From Bacteroides sp. (GTDB lineage Bacteria; Bacteroidota; Bacteroidia; Bacteroidales; Bacteroidaceae), in NCBI GenBank assembly GCA_017992695.1, contig JAGOOC010000006.1, positions 24,092 through 88,091 of the forward strand: a stretch of DNA of 64,000 nt, in the 5' to 3' direction. The notes beneath the pieces were generated by a model. It made no database searches and had not been told where the DNA came from. It was given only the letters and a program-made list of their open reading frames with translations. Below, piece by piece: positions 18,479-28,388 of the stretch. The position numbers and the translations under genes were made by a program. How positions within the stretch are numbered: position 1 is the stretch's first letter; every line of letters begins with the position of its first letter.

Positions 18479-20272
18479 ATGAAAAAAAGATCTATTTATA
18501 TGGCTGCTCTGTTACTCATGCTCATAGGCGCATCTTGCAGCGACTTTCTCGACAAAGAATACGATGCCTCTCTTTCGGAAACAAAGGTTTTCAACAATCC
18601 TAATTTAACGCGTCAGTTTTTGGTCAATATCTATACCAACCTGCCCGATGGATTGGCTCCTTTGAACGACAGTCAGTTTACAGGTGCATCGCGCGATTGC
18701 ATGACCGACAATGCTGTTACGTATTGGGGATTACATTATTATACCAAAATTGGGTCTGATGGTTATACGGCTTCCGATCATCCATTATTGGGCTTTTGGA
18801 ACAACAATACTACAGGCATTCGCAAATGTAATGTTTTTCTAAAGAACGCTCGTTCATCGGTTATCGGAAATTCAGAGAAAGCAGGAGACGACCATAAGTT
18901 ATTCGATCGTTATCGAGCCGAAGCTACATTACTGCGAGCCATCTTCCATTTCGATCTAATCGGTTGGTTTGGCGCTACTCCTATTATTGGAGAAGACCAA
19001 ACAGGTACCCCAATCGTATTTGACCTTTCGGATCCTAACGCGATGAATATGGAGCGTACTAGTGCAGCCGACGCACTCGAATGGGTAGCTGCACAATGTG
19101 ACGTGGTGAAAGATTTATTACCTTTCCGATATAGCAATGAGACCTCCAATTGGGGCCGTATGAGTGGTGCTACAGCGTATGCACTCAAGGCCAGAGCACT
19201 ACTCTATCGTGCCTCTTTGTTGAATAACCCGGCAAATGACAAAACACACTGGAGCAATGCTTTCAATGCAGCCAAAGACTTCATCGCAAAGAATGGACAA
19301 CAAAGTAATCCTTATTTATTATATAATACCGGAAATGTAGAAAGCGATTATTACACCTGCTTTACTACCAACCCGGTTTATAATAATGAAATTATTTTGG
19401 CGCGTGCCGTTTGGAATACCAATCAAGTAGAGCGTGTGTTTCTACCTGTTGGATTTACCGGTAATTTCTCGGGCGATGGTCGCACAAACCCTACACAGAA
19501 CTTTGTTGATTGCTATGAAATGAATAACGGAAAGCGGATTGACGAAGCTGGTTCGAACTACAATGAAAGCGATCCTTATAAAAATCGAGACCCGCGATTG
19601 GCGCAAACCATATTTTATCAGGGAATGACTTGGGGTCGAGCTGATAAAGAAGAACAGCGAAAAATTGACGTTCGATACAACTCGGAAACAGATAAAGGAA
19701 TTGATTATAAATCGTCGATGGGCGGAACCTATACAGGCTATTACCTAAAGAAGTATGTAAATAACATCTCGTCAAAAGAACCCGCAACATTTCCTCATGC
19801 CTGGATTCTGTTTCGATATGCAGAGATTTTGTTGAGTGCAGCCGAAGCGATCAACGAAGCCGAAGGACCAACGAATGCCTACTCTTATGTGAATGAAGTT
19901 CGTGCCCGGGCAGGTATGCCTCCTTACGAAGGAATGTCGCAAGAGGAGTTACGAAAACGTATCCAAAATGAACGACGCATTGAGCTAAGCTTTGAAGATC
20001 ATCGATTTATTGATAGTCGCCGCTGGAAACTATTTGAAGGAGTATCTGCTTCAGGAGAAGTAGGACAGCCACGTTACAATCAGTTGCTTAACTTATACGG
20101 AGTCAAAGTAACAGGTACATCTGAAGCTCCTAAATATACTTTTGAATTAGCTGAAGCAGTGAATTCGCGCATCTTTATCAGTCCTAAGAGTTATTATTTC
20201 CCAATACCAGCCAATGAAGTGAAAAGAGCTCCCAAGTTAGGACAAAATTCGGGTTGGGAAGTTGGAAACTAA
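18479..20272 (+). CDS. SusD-like lipoprotein partnering SusC at 15301
   Basis: The 597-residue protein has a lipobox ending at Cys20 (LIGASC), the SusD opening SDFLDKEYDASLSETKVF, helical repeats (YRAEATLLRAIFHFDLIGWFG) and the C-terminal signature ERRIELSFEDHRFIDSRRW. It is an outer-membrane glycan-binding lid for the preceding transporter, from which it is separated by 22 bp. It is clearly divergent from the SusD at 13520, so the two pairs are old duplicates rather than a recent copy. Confidence 0.94.
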   Translation: MKKRSIYMAALLLMLIGASCSDFLDKEYDASLSETKVFNNPNLTRQFLVNIYTNLPDGLAPLNDSQFTGASRDCMTDNAVTYWGLHYYTKIGSDGYTASDHPLLGFWNNNTTGIRKCNVFLKNARSSVIGNSEKAGDDHKLFDRYRAEATLLRAIFHFDLIGWFGATPIIGEDQTGTPIVFDLSDPNAMNMERTSAADALEWVAAQCDVVKDLLPFRYSNETSNWGRMSGATAYALKARALLYRASLLNNPANDKTHWSNAFNAAKDFIAKNGQQSNPYLLYNTGNVESDYYTCFTTNPVYNNEIILARAVWNTNQVERVFLPVGFTGNFSGDGRTNPTQNFVDCYEMNNGKRIDEAGSNYNESDPYKNRDPRLAQTIFYQGMTWGRADKEEQRKIDVRYNSETDKGIDYKSSMGGTYTGYYLKKYVNNISSKEPATFPHAWILFRYAEILLSAAEAINEAEGPTNAYSYVNEVRARAGMPPYEGMSQEELRKRIQNERRIELSFEDHRFIDSRRWKLFEGVSASGEVGQPRYNQLLNLYGVKVTGTSEAPKYTFELAEAVNSRIFISPKSYYFPIPANEVKRAPKLGQNSGWEVGN

Positions 20273-20301
20273 TCAGTAATTATTCGCATAAAACAAAGAA
20301 T

Positions 20302-22218
20302 ATGACACATCTTAAATGGATAGGCTTTTTGTTGTGCTACTCGCTTCTTCTTTTAGCGTGTAGCACTAACGATGAAACATCAGAAACAGGTAGTTGGAAC
20401 ATTGCTGCACCCAGCTATATCCATATTACATACCATTCTGTTCTTCTATCTACTAATCTTACAGACGGTAACATGGCCGTGGTTACTAAAAAAGGATTTT
20501 GTTATAGCTTAACTACAAACCCTACCATCACCGATGCCACAGTAGAAGTACTGGGTACTAACAGAGCGTTAACCTGCGAACTAGCGCAGTTGACTCCCAA
20601 CACAACCTATTACGTGAGAGCATTTGTAACGTTATTGAATGCAGATCCAGTCTATTCACCTGAAAGTTCATTTACGACATCGATCGAAAGTGCAGAAGAT
20701 CTGTTGGCTAACTACGAAGCTCCGATCTACGCCGATAATTACACAAGCATAGCTAGCTGGAGTCAACGTAGTCAATGGAACTTGGCCAATGTTCATGACC
20801 CCACTGTAATGAAAGCTGATGATGGATACTATTATATGTATCAAACAGATGCATCTTATGGAAATGCGCACGAAGGGCATGGACATTTTCATGGACGTCG
20901 TTCAAAAGACTTGATCAATTGGGAGTATTTAGGAAGTACCATGGAAACAGCACCAAGCTGGGTGAAGGAGAAATTAAACCAGATGCGTAACGAACTTGGT
21001 CTTGCCCCCATCGAATTTCCGATCTATGGTTATTGGGCTCCTGTAGTTCGCAAGGTAGCCCCTGGAAAATACCGCATGTATTACTCTATTGTGATTAACA
21101 ATCTTATTAATACAGGAAAAGAAGGAAACGATGCCAACTTTGATGGATCATGGGGCGAGCGTGCATTCATCGGAATGATGGAGACAAGTGAGCCGAGTAG
21201 CAACAAATGGGAAGATAAAGGATACGTCATTTGTTCGGCTTCAGATAAAGGAGTGAATTGGTCACGTTCTTCATTAAACGATTGGAGTGCTTATTTCAAA
21301 TGGAATGCTATTGATCCATCATACGTTATTTCCGAAAATGGTACACATTGGTTGGTATATGGTTCTTGGCATAGCGGCATTGCTGCCATACAGTTGAACC
21401 CCGAAACAGGTAAACCTTTGAATAACTTAGGAAAGCCTTGGGAAACAACCCACCTTGCAAACTACGGACAACTTATCGCTACCCGCAACATCCAAAGTCG
21501 CTGGCAAGCATCAGAAGGACCTGAAATTATTTATAATCCTCAAACGGGCTACTACTACCTGTTTATGGCTTACGATGAATTATCGGTTGCTTATAACACA
21601 CGTGTGTGTCGTTCCAGAAACGTTACCGGTCCTTATGTCAGTATTGATGGGAAAGACATCACCGCCGGTGGCGATATTTATCCGGTAGTAACACATCCCT
21701 ATAAGTTCAACAACAGCAATGGATGGGTAGGCCTTTCACATTGCGCTGTATTCGATGATGGTAGCGGTAATTGGTTCTACTCGTCACAAGGTCGATTGCC
21801 CAGAGATATCCCTGGTATAAACGCCAGTAATGCTGTAATGATGGGGCACGTACGTAGCATCCGCTGGACCACCAGTGGATGGCCGGTAGTAATGCCCGAA
21901 CGTTATGGTGCGGTTCCTAATGCACTAATAAACGAAAACGAATTAATTGGAACTTGGGAAAATATTGATTTGTCGTATCGATTTGGTCAACAGAAAACAG
22001 CTACCACACTTGTGCTTGGTAGCGATCATAAAGTCACATCGGGACTTTGGATAGGGAAGACGTGGAGTTATGATGCCAAGAATCAACTGCTAATCATTAA
22101 CGGCATTGAGCTGTGTATACAGCGCGAAGTAGATTGGGAGTCCTCTCCTCGTACTCACACCATCGTATATGCAGGATACAACGGTACAGCAACATATTGG
22201 GGTAAAAAAACAAAATAA
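20302..22218 (+). CDS. GH43 endo-arabinanase-like lipoprotein with N-terminal beta-sandwich domain
   Basis: The start at 20302 gives a lipoprotein signal (MTHLKWIGFLLCYSLLLLAC, Cys20). A frame-open ATG 48 bp upstream overlaps the SusD gene and would hide the signal. Residues 30-130 form a fibronectin-III-like domain (LTPNTTYYVRAFV). The GH43 propeller follows, with Asp166 (VHDPTVM), Asp338 (AIDPSYVI) and Glu405 (SEGPEIIY) as base, pKa modulator and acid. A small C-terminal beta domain completes the 638 residues. As a lipoprotein at the end of the SusC/D operon it is likely a surface endo-alpha-1,5-arabinanase that makes import-sized fragments, as for what I remember as BT0360. It shares its architecture with the GH43 at 1836-3320. 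Confidence 0.9.
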   Translation: MTHLKWIGFLLCYSLLLLACSTNDETSETGSWNIAAPSYIHITYHSVLLSTNLTDGNMAVVTKKGFCYSLTTNPTITDATVEVLGTNRALTCELAQLTPNTTYYVRAFVTLLNADPVYSPESSFTTSIESAEDLLANYEAPIYADNYTSIASWSQRSQWNLANVHDPTVMKADDGYYYMYQTDASYGNAHEGHGHFHGRRSKDLINWEYLGSTMETAPSWVKEKLNQMRNELGLAPIEFPIYGYWAPVVRKVAPGKYRMYYSIVINNLINTGKEGNDANFDGSWGERAFIGMMETSEPSSNKWEDKGYVICSASDKGVNWSRSSLNDWSAYFKWNAIDPSYVISENGTHWLVYGSWHSGIAAIQLNPETGKPLNNLGKPWETTHLANYGQLIATRNIQSRWQASEGPEIIYNPQTGYYYLFMAYDELSVAYNTRVCRSRNVTGPYVSIDGKDITAGGDIYPVVTHPYKFNNSNGWVGLSHCAVFDDGSGNWFYSSQGRLPRDIPGINASNAVMMGHVRSIRWTTSGWPVVMPERYGAVPNALINENELIGTWENIDLSYRFGQQKTATTLVLGSDHKVTSGLWIGKTWSYDAKNQLLIINGIELCIQREVDWESSPRTHTIVYAGYNGTATYWGKKTK

Positions 22219-22267
22219 ACCAAACTTTCTTGAATGCTTTTGTAGCTTCTATGTTGCACAACATATT

Positions 22268-22310
22268 AAAGTGTACTTTATACACCAAGCAAAAGTGTTA
22301 CTTTTACACC
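22268..22310. promoter_or_regulatory. Tandem dyad motifs, predicted AraR operators
   Basis: Two 19-bp motifs start 24 bp apart. Site 1 (22268-22286) is AAAGTGTACTTTATACACC and site 2 (22292-22310) is AAAGTGTTACTTTTACACC. Both have GTGT and ACAC half-sites in dyad symmetry. They lie directly upstream of the arabinose operon, which encodes its own Nudix-type AraR. No second occurrence was noticed elsewhere in the window. Binding of L-arabinose to AraR would be expected to relieve repression. The -7 box of this promoter could not be placed with confidence. Confidence 0.65.
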
Positions 22311-22346
22311 CATAATTAATTAAGTATCTCATTACCATTAAAGAGA

Positions 22347-23492
22347 ATGACCATGAAAAAACATTTACTGCTTACCGGAATAGCTACAATCTTATTGTGT
22401 TCCTGCAATAGCAAGCCAAAAACAGAGCTAACCGTATCGGGTTTGAATCCCAAAGATTTCCAAACGGAAGTCAATAACGCCCAGACAAATCTTTATACCT
22501 TAAAGAATAAAGCGGGTATGGAAGTGTGTATTACAAACTTCGGCGGACGCATTGTATCAGTGATGGTGCCCGACAAAAATGGAGAAATGCAGGATGTAGT
22601 ATTGGGATTCGATAGCATTGCCGATTACATTCATATTCCGAGTGACTTTGGAGCTTCTATCGGACGCTATGCCAACCGTATTGCACAAGGGCGCATTGTG
22701 CTGGATGGCGATACCATTCAACTGCCACAAAACAACTTCGGTCACTGCTTGCACGGCGGTCCTCAGGGATGGCAATATAAAGTATACGAAGCCAACCCGA
22801 TTGACGATACCACACTGGAGTTGACCTTACACTCACCCGATGGTGATGAGAACTTCCCCGGAAATGTGACAGCCACAGTAACGTATAAGCTGACAGACGA
22901 CAACGCTATTGATATCAAGTATTCGGCCACAACCGATAAGAAGACCGTGATAAACATGACCAATCACTCTTACTTCAATCTCTCCGGCAATCCTGCCCAT
23001 GCAGCTACCGATCATCTATTATATATAAACGCCGACAGCTACACACCGGTAGACAGTACGTTTATGACAACCGGTGAGATTGTAACCGTCAAAGAGACAC
23101 CGATGGATTTTACTACGCCTAAAACGATCGGACAAGACATTGCTAACTATGACTTCTTACAACTAAAAAATGGTAATGGATACGATCATAACTGGGTATT
23201 GAACACCGCAGGAGACATCACACAAGTGGCTGCCCGTTTATCATCGCCCGAAAGTGGAATTGTGCTCGAAATGTTCACCAACGAACCGGGCGTACAGCTT
23301 TACACCGGAAACTTCCTGGATGGAACTGTAGCCGGCAAGAAAGGTATCGTTTACAATCAGCGCGCTTCGGTATGTCTCGAAACACAACACTACCCCGACA
23401 GCCCCAACAAGGCCAACTGGCCATCGGTAGTCCTGGAACCGGGACAAACATACCACAGTGAGTGTATCTATAAATTCTCTGTAGAAAAATAA
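22347..23492 (+). CDS. galM: Aldose 1-epimerase (mutarotase), lipoprotein
   Basis: The 381-residue protein begins with a lipoprotein signal (LLCSC), unlike cytoplasmic GalM, so it acts outside the cytoplasm. Family motifs are present: the GxSIGRYANRI segment, HCLHGGPQGW, the catalytic-His region NMTNHSYFNLSG, and the late Glu-containing segment ASVCLETQHYPDSPN. It interconverts sugar anomers. First in the arabinose operon and directly before the symporter, it probably supplies the right L-arabinose anomer for uptake. Sugar specificity is inferred from context. The ATG at 22353 is an alternative start. Confidence 0.92.
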   Translation: MTMKKHLLLTGIATILLCSCNSKPKTELTVSGLNPKDFQTEVNNAQTNLYTLKNKAGMEVCITNFGGRIVSVMVPDKNGEMQDVVLGFDSIADYIHIPSDFGASIGRYANRIAQGRIVLDGDTIQLPQNNFGHCLHGGPQGWQYKVYEANPIDDTTLELTLHSPDGDENFPGNVTATVTYKLTDDNAIDIKYSATTDKKTVINMTNHSYFNLSGNPAHAATDHLLYINADSYTPVDSTFMTTGEIVTVKETPMDFTTPKTIGQDIANYDFLQLKNGNGYDHNWVLNTAGDITQVAARLSSPESGIVLEMFTNEPGVQLYTGNFLDGTVAGKKGIVYNQRASVCLETQHYPDSPNKANWPSVVLEPGQTYHSECIYKFSVEK

Positions 23493-23526
23493 TTGTTTCA
23501 TTATACATATAAAAAACACTAATCAC

Positions 23527-25431
23527 ATGAATGGTTCTGGTTTTCAAACGATTGACTTCGTCATATTTGCCGCGTATATTGTTCTGCTCATTGCTTTGGG
23601 ACTCTTCCTCTCGCGCAATAAAGGTGGTAAAGAGAAGAATGCAAACGACTACTTTTTAGCAGGCAACACGCTTACATGGTGGGCGGTAGGTGCTTCACTG
23701 ATTGCGGCCAACATCTCGGCCGAGCAGTTTATCGGCATGTCCGGTTCGGGCTATAAAATCGGGTTATGCGTGGCTGCCTACGAATTGATGGCTGCCGTTA
23801 CGCTCATCATTGTAGCTAAATTTTTACTGCCCATCATGATTGGGCAGAAGATATTCACCATTCCGCAGTTCTTGCGCGAACGCTACAACCATGGTGTGGG
23901 ACTCGCCTTCTCCATCTTCTGGCTTTTGCTTTATGTATTCGTGAACCTCACCTCGGTAGCTTGGCTGGGTACACTTGCCATCGAACAGATTTTGGGCATC
24001 AGTAGCGAATACCGTTTATTGATTATCATTGGTCTTTTCCTCATTGCAGGTATCTACTCCATCTATGGTGGATTGGCCTCAGTAGCATGGACAGATGTAC
24101 TCCAAGTGACATTCCTTGTGGGTGGTGGATTGGTTACCGCTTACTTTGCTCTCGAAGCAGTTTCGGGCGAAGGCAAAGGAGCTTGGGACGGATTCCTCAT
24201 CGTATTTGATAAGCTCAAAACAATGCCGGAGGACACGCACTTCAACTTGATTGTAGATCGAGCGCTCTCGCCCGATGCATTTAAAGATCTACCGGGTATT
24301 GCTGCCGTAGTAGGTGGTGTATGGTTAACCAACATCGGCTATTGGGGTTTCAATCAGTACATCATTCAAAAAGGGTTGGCTGCCAAGAGTCTTGAAGAAG
24401 CAAAGAAAGGTCTGCTTTTTGCTGCCTTCTTGAAAATACTTATTCCGTTTATCGTGGTTATTCCCGGTATTTGTGCTTTCGTTATGTTTAACTACCCTCA
24501 AGACATCCCCGGCATGCAGCAGGGATACTTCGAAGCACATGGCATAATCAACGTTTCTGATGATGCTTATCCCTGGTTGATTCGCAACTTTGCCCCTGTA
24601 GGTATCAAAGGATTGTCGTTTGCTGCACTGGCAGCTGCCATCATCTCTTCACTGGCCTCTATGTTCAACTCCACCTCGACTATCTTTACGATGGATATCT
24701 ACAAGCAATACATCAACAAAAATGCCAGCCAACATAAATTGGTTAGCGTGGGTCGATGGACTGCTGTATCTTCATTGGTGATTGCAGCCATTGCTGTAGA
24801 ACCTTTGTTGGGTGGTCTTGATCAAGCGTTCCAATACATCCAAGAGTATTCGGGATTCATCTATCCGGGCATCATTGTCGTATTCGGTATGGGCTTGCTG
24901 TGGAAGCGCGCTTCTTCAAATGCTGCCGTATGGACTTCAATCCTGACTGTTCCAATGGGTGTGCTTTTCAAAGTGGCTTTCCCCGATATGCCTTTTCAAT
25001 TCCGCATGGGATATATATTCATTGTGTTGCTCATCATCTTCGTCACTCTTACCTTGATGGATACAAAGACAGTAAAAGCTGAATTGCCACCCGAAGAGGA
25101 TCGTCGCAAGATGCTTAAATGGGCACGTATCACAATGGTAGCTGCCGGCATTTGTATCGCAGCAGCCAGCATCCAGAAGATACTTTATGCTTGCGGAAGC
25201 ACCAACAGTGTTATTATCTATCTCGACAATATCGGTTTTGAGGCATTTTTCTTCTTTGGCGCACTGATCTCGTCTGTATCGCTCTTCCTGTTCTCGAATT
25301 CGCGTAGCACGTTGAAAGATCCAAAAGCATTAATGATCGATCTCAATCTATTCAAAACAAGTAAAGGGTTTGCTGTCGGTTCACTTTGCATCTGTGTCAT
25401 CATCACTACATTATATACTATATTTTGGTAA
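23527..25431 (+). CDS. Sodium/solute symporter (SSS family), probable L-arabinose importer
   Basis: The 634-residue hydrophobic protein has about 14 predicted membrane helices. SSS-family features are visible: NDYFLAGNTLTWWAVGASLIAANISAEQFIGMSG near residues 40-75, a GGLASVAWTDVLQ segment, and a sodium-site region SLASMFNSTSTIFTMDIY. SSS carriers import sugars with sodium. It sits between the mutarotase and AraR, and its stop is 2 bp from the AraR start. L-arabinose is the obvious substrate from context. Confidence 0.92.
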   Translation: MNGSGFQTIDFVIFAAYIVLLIALGLFLSRNKGGKEKNANDYFLAGNTLTWWAVGASLIAANISAEQFIGMSGSGYKIGLCVAAYELMAAVTLIIVAKFLLPIMIGQKIFTIPQFLRERYNHGVGLAFSIFWLLLYVFVNLTSVAWLGTLAIEQILGISSEYRLLIIIGLFLIAGIYSIYGGLASVAWTDVLQVTFLVGGGLVTAYFALEAVSGEGKGAWDGFLIVFDKLKTMPEDTHFNLIVDRALSPDAFKDLPGIAAVVGGVWLTNIGYWGFNQYIIQKGLAAKSLEEAKKGLLFAAFLKILIPFIVVIPGICAFVMFNYPQDIPGMQQGYFEAHGIINVSDDAYPWLIRNFAPVGIKGLSFAALAAAIISSLASMFNSTSTIFTMDIYKQYINKNASQHKLVSVGRWTAVSSLVIAAIAVEPLLGGLDQAFQYIQEYSGFIYPGIIVVFGMGLLWKRASSNAAVWTSILTVPMGVLFKVAFPDMPFQFRMGYIFIVLLIIFVTLTLMDTKTVKAELPPEEDRRKMLKWARITMVAAGICIAAASIQKILYACGSTNSVIIYLDNIGFEAFFFFGALISSVSLFLFSNSRSTLKDPKALMIDLNLFKTSKGFAVGSLCICVIITTLYTIFW

Positions 25432-25433
25432 GA

Positions 25434-26111
25434 ATGAAGAACCACTACAGCCATAACCCTCAGTTCTATGTATCAGTAGACTGCATCATCTTTGGTTTCA
25501 ATCAAGAGGAACTCAGTTTATTGTTACTGAAACGTAATTTCGAACCAGCCCAAGGCGAATGGTCGCTTATGGGCGGGTTCGTACAAGAGAACGAAAGTGT
25601 AGATGATGCAGCAAAACGAGTGCTGGCCGAGCTAACCGGGCTGGAAAATGTATATATGGAACAGGTCGGTCTCTTTGGTGAGGTAGAACGAGACCCGGGC
25701 GAACGGGTAATATCTGCAGCCTATTATGCCCTGATCAACAGTAGCGAATATGATCGGGAACTGGTGCAACGGCACAATGCTTACTGGGTAAACATCAATG
25801 AGCTTCCACCGCTTATCTTCGATCATCCGCAAATGGTAGAGCAAGCACGCAGACTGATGAAAGAGAAGGCAGCCATTGAACCGATAGGGTTTAACCTGCT
25901 GCCCAAGCTGTTTACCTTGTCGCAGTTGCAAAGCCTCTACGAAACGATTTATGGCGAGGCTATTGACAAACGCAACTTCCGCAAGCGAGTGGCCGAGATG
26001 GATTTCATTGAAAAGACAGATAAAATTGATAAAACGGGTTCCAAACGTGGAGCAGCGTTGTATAAGTTCAATAACAGGGTGTACCGCAAGGACCCAAAGT
26101 TTAAACTCTGA
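25434..26111 (+). CDS. araR: AraR, Nudix-domain transcriptional repressor of arabinose genes
   Basis: The 225-residue protein has an N-terminal Nudix fold and a C-terminal winged helix (about residues 155-225, [15 protein letters not shown]...RNFRKRV). The Nudix box is degenerate. After [15 protein letters not shown] the canonical REUxEExG reads RVLAELTG, with Val and Leu replacing two metal-binding Glu residues. This is expected for a sensor that has lost pyrophosphohydrolase activity. NrtR-like AraR of Bacteroides is known as an L-arabinose-responsive regulator. The start at 25434 is chosen 2 bp after the symporter stop; upstream frame lies inside that gene. Confidence 0.92.
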   Translation: MKNHYSHNPQFYVSVDCIIFGFNQEELSLLLLKRNFEPAQGEWSLMGGFVQENESVDDAAKRVLAELTGLENVYMEQVGLFGEVERDPGERVISAAYYALINSSEYDRELVQRHNAYWVNINELPPLIFDHPQMVEQARRLMKEKAAIEPIGFNLLPKLFTLSQLQSLYETIYGEAIDKRNFRKRVAEMDFIEKTDKIDKTGSKRGAALYKFNNRVYRKDPKFKL

Positions 26112-26113
26112 AT

Positions 26114-26797
26114 ATGTTAGAAGAATTAAAACAAAATGTATTTCGTGCCAACCTCGACTTGGTAAAGCACGGATTGGTCATCTTTACTTGGGGCAATGTA
26201 TCGGCCATTGATCGCGCAAGCGGCTTGGTCGTGATTAAACCTAGCGGAGTAGATTATGATCATATGAAAGCAGAAGACATGGTTGTGGTCGATCTCAACG
26301 GGAACGTGATAGAGGGTGCACTAAAGCCATCGTCGGATACTCCGACACACTTGGCGCTGTATCGCGCTTTTCCAGAGATAGGCGGAGTAGTGCATACACA
26401 CTCTACCTATGCCACCGCTTGGGCACAAGCCGGATGCGACATTCCCAATATAGGCACAACACATGCCGACTATTTTCACGATGCTATTCCCTGCACAGTC
26501 GGTATGACTGAGGCAGAGGTAGCCGGTGCTTATGAGTTAGAAACAGGCAACGTAATCATTAAACGTTTCGAAGGGATAAACCCCCTTCACACACCAGGTG
26601 TATTGGTAAAAAACCACGGTCCTTTCTCTTGGGGTAAGGATGCCATTGATGCTGTACACAATGCGGTGGTCATGGAGCAAGTGGCAAAGATGGCAAGTAT
26701 TGCTATCGCCATCAACCCCGATTTAACTATGAATCAATTACTTGTAGAGAAGCATTTTAGTCGCAAACACGGCCCTAATGCTTACTACGGACAGTAA
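26114..26797 (+). CDS. araD: L-ribulose-5-phosphate 4-epimerase
   Basis: The 227-residue class II aldolase-family protein converts L-ribulose-5-phosphate to D-xylulose-5-phosphate in the cytoplasm. Zinc-ligand histidines are visible as His94 and His96 ([12 protein letters not shown]) and His168 ([10 protein letters not shown]). The phosphate-binding GNVS and SSDTPTHL segments are also present. It starts 2 bp after the araR stop. The length is normal for the family. Confidence 0.96.
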   Translation: MLEELKQNVFRANLDLVKHGLVIFTWGNVSAIDRASGLVVIKPSGVDYDHMKAEDMVVVDLNGNVIEGALKPSSDTPTHLALYRAFPEIGGVVHTHSTYATAWAQAGCDIPNIGTTHADYFHDAIPCTVGMTEAEVAGAYELETGNVIIKRFEGINPLHTPGVLVKNHGPFSWGKDAIDAVHNAVVMEQVAKMASIAIAINPDLTMNQLLVEKHFSRKHGPNAYYGQ

Positions 26798-26882
26798 TTC
26801 CTATATCGGGTGCCGTTTTTCAAGCAACAGCACCGCAAACAAAACAAAAACAATTATAACCATTTTAAAATAACGAAAGAAT

Positions 26883-28388
26883 ATGAATGCATTTAATCAA
26901 TACGAAGTATGGTTCGTAACCGGAGCACAGCTCCTGTACGGAGGTGACGCAGTAATTGCAGTCGACGCACACAGTAACGCAATGGTAGCCGGCTTGAACG
27001 CAAGCGGGAATCTACCCATCAAAGTAGTATATAAAGGTACAGCCAACTCTTCCAAAGAGGTAACCTCTATCTTCAAAGCAGCCAATAACGACGAGAAGTG
27101 TGTAGGTATCATTACTTGGATGCACACTTTCTCTCCCGCTAAAATGTGGATTCACGGATTGCAAGAATTGCGCAAACCGTTGTTGCATTTCCACACCCAG
27201 TTCAACAAGGAAATTCCTTGGGAGACGATGGATATGGATTTTATGAACCTCAACCAGTCGGCACATGGCGACCGTGAGTTCGGACACATCACTGCTCGCA
27301 TGCGCAAAGCGCGCAAAATAGTAGTAGGTCACTGGGAAGACACCTCGGCACAAGCTAAAATTGCCACTTGGATGCGTGTAAGTGCTGGTTGGGCCGATGC
27401 ACAAGACATGCTTGTGATTCGCTTTGGCGACCAGATGAACAACGTAGCCGTAACCGATGGCGACAAGGTAGAAGCCGAAATGCGTCTGGGATATCACGTA
27501 GACTACTGTCCTATCGCCAACTTGGTGAAGGTGCAGAACGAAGTAACCGATGCAGAGATTGCCGAATTAGTGGCTATCTACGAACAAGAATATAACTTTG
27601 CCGATAACTGCAAAGCAGGAGGTAAAGATCGCAAGCAGGTCACAGAGGCTGCACGTATCGAAATCGCTCTGCGTCGTTTGCTCGAAGAAAAAGGGGCCAA
27701 AGCATTTACAACGAACTTCGACGACCTCGAAGGTATTGATCAGCTGCCCGGATTGGCCAGTCAACGCCTGATGGCCGATGGATATGGTTTCGGAGCCGAA
27801 GGCGACTGGAAGACAGCTGCCCTGTTCCGCACCATGTGGTTCATGGGTCAGGGTTTACCTAAAGGATGCTCGTTCCTCGAAGACTATACGCTGAACTTCG
27901 ATGGTGAGCGCAGCGCTATCCTTCAGGCACACATGCTCGAAATTTGTCCGCTTATTGCCGAAGAGAAACCAAAACTAGAAGTTCATCCGCTGGGTATCGG
28001 TGGCAAGAACGACCCTGCTCGTTTGGTGTTTACTTCGAAAGAAGGCGAAGGGGTTGCAGCCACTATCGTAGATATGGGTAACCGCTTCCGTTTGATTGTA
28101 AACAAGGTGAATTGCATAAAGAGCAACAAGTTGCCTAAGCTTCCCGTAGCCAGTGCTTTGTGGATTCCACAACCAAACTTCGAGATTGGCGCAGGTGCTT
28201 GGATTATGGCCGGTGGTACACACCACACCAGCTTCTCTTACGACCTCACTGTGGAGTTTCTCGAAGACTATGCTGAAATAGCAGGTATCGAGATGGTTGT
28301 GATTGATGAAAACACTACTATGAGCTCCTTCAAGAAAGAGTTGCAGATGAATGAACTATACTATTTGTTAAACAAGGCACTTTGTTAA
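26883..28388 (+). CDS. araA: L-arabinose isomerase
   Basis: The 501-residue cytoplasmic enzyme converts L-arabinose to L-ribulose using a divalent metal. Conserved blocks are the N-terminal EVWFVTGAQLLYG, the metal-ligand regions YGFGAEGDWKTAAL, FLEDYTLNF and ILQAHMLEICP, and GGTHHTSFSY near the C-terminus. Length and motifs are normal for AraA. An 85-bp AT-rich spacer separates it from araD. Its TAA stop overlaps the araB start (TAATG). Confidence 0.98.
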   Translation: MNAFNQYEVWFVTGAQLLYGGDAVIAVDAHSNAMVAGLNASGNLPIKVVYKGTANSSKEVTSIFKAANNDEKCVGIITWMHTFSPAKMWIHGLQELRKPLLHFHTQFNKEIPWETMDMDFMNLNQSAHGDREFGHITARMRKARKIVVGHWEDTSAQAKIATWMRVSAGWADAQDMLVIRFGDQMNNVAVTDGDKVEAEMRLGYHVDYCPIANLVKVQNEVTDAEIAELVAIYEQEYNFADNCKAGGKDRKQVTEAARIEIALRRLLEEKGAKAFTTNFDDLEGIDQLPGLASQRLMADGYGFGAEGDWKTAALFRTMWFMGQGLPKGCSFLEDYTLNFDGERSAILQAHMLEICPLIAEEKPKLEVHPLGIGGKNDPARLVFTSKEGEGVAATIVDMGNRFRLIVNKVNCIKSNKLPKLPVASALWIPQPNFEIGAGAWIMAGGTHHTSFSYDLTVEFLEDYAEIAGIEMVVIDENTTMSSFKKELQMNELYYLLNKALC

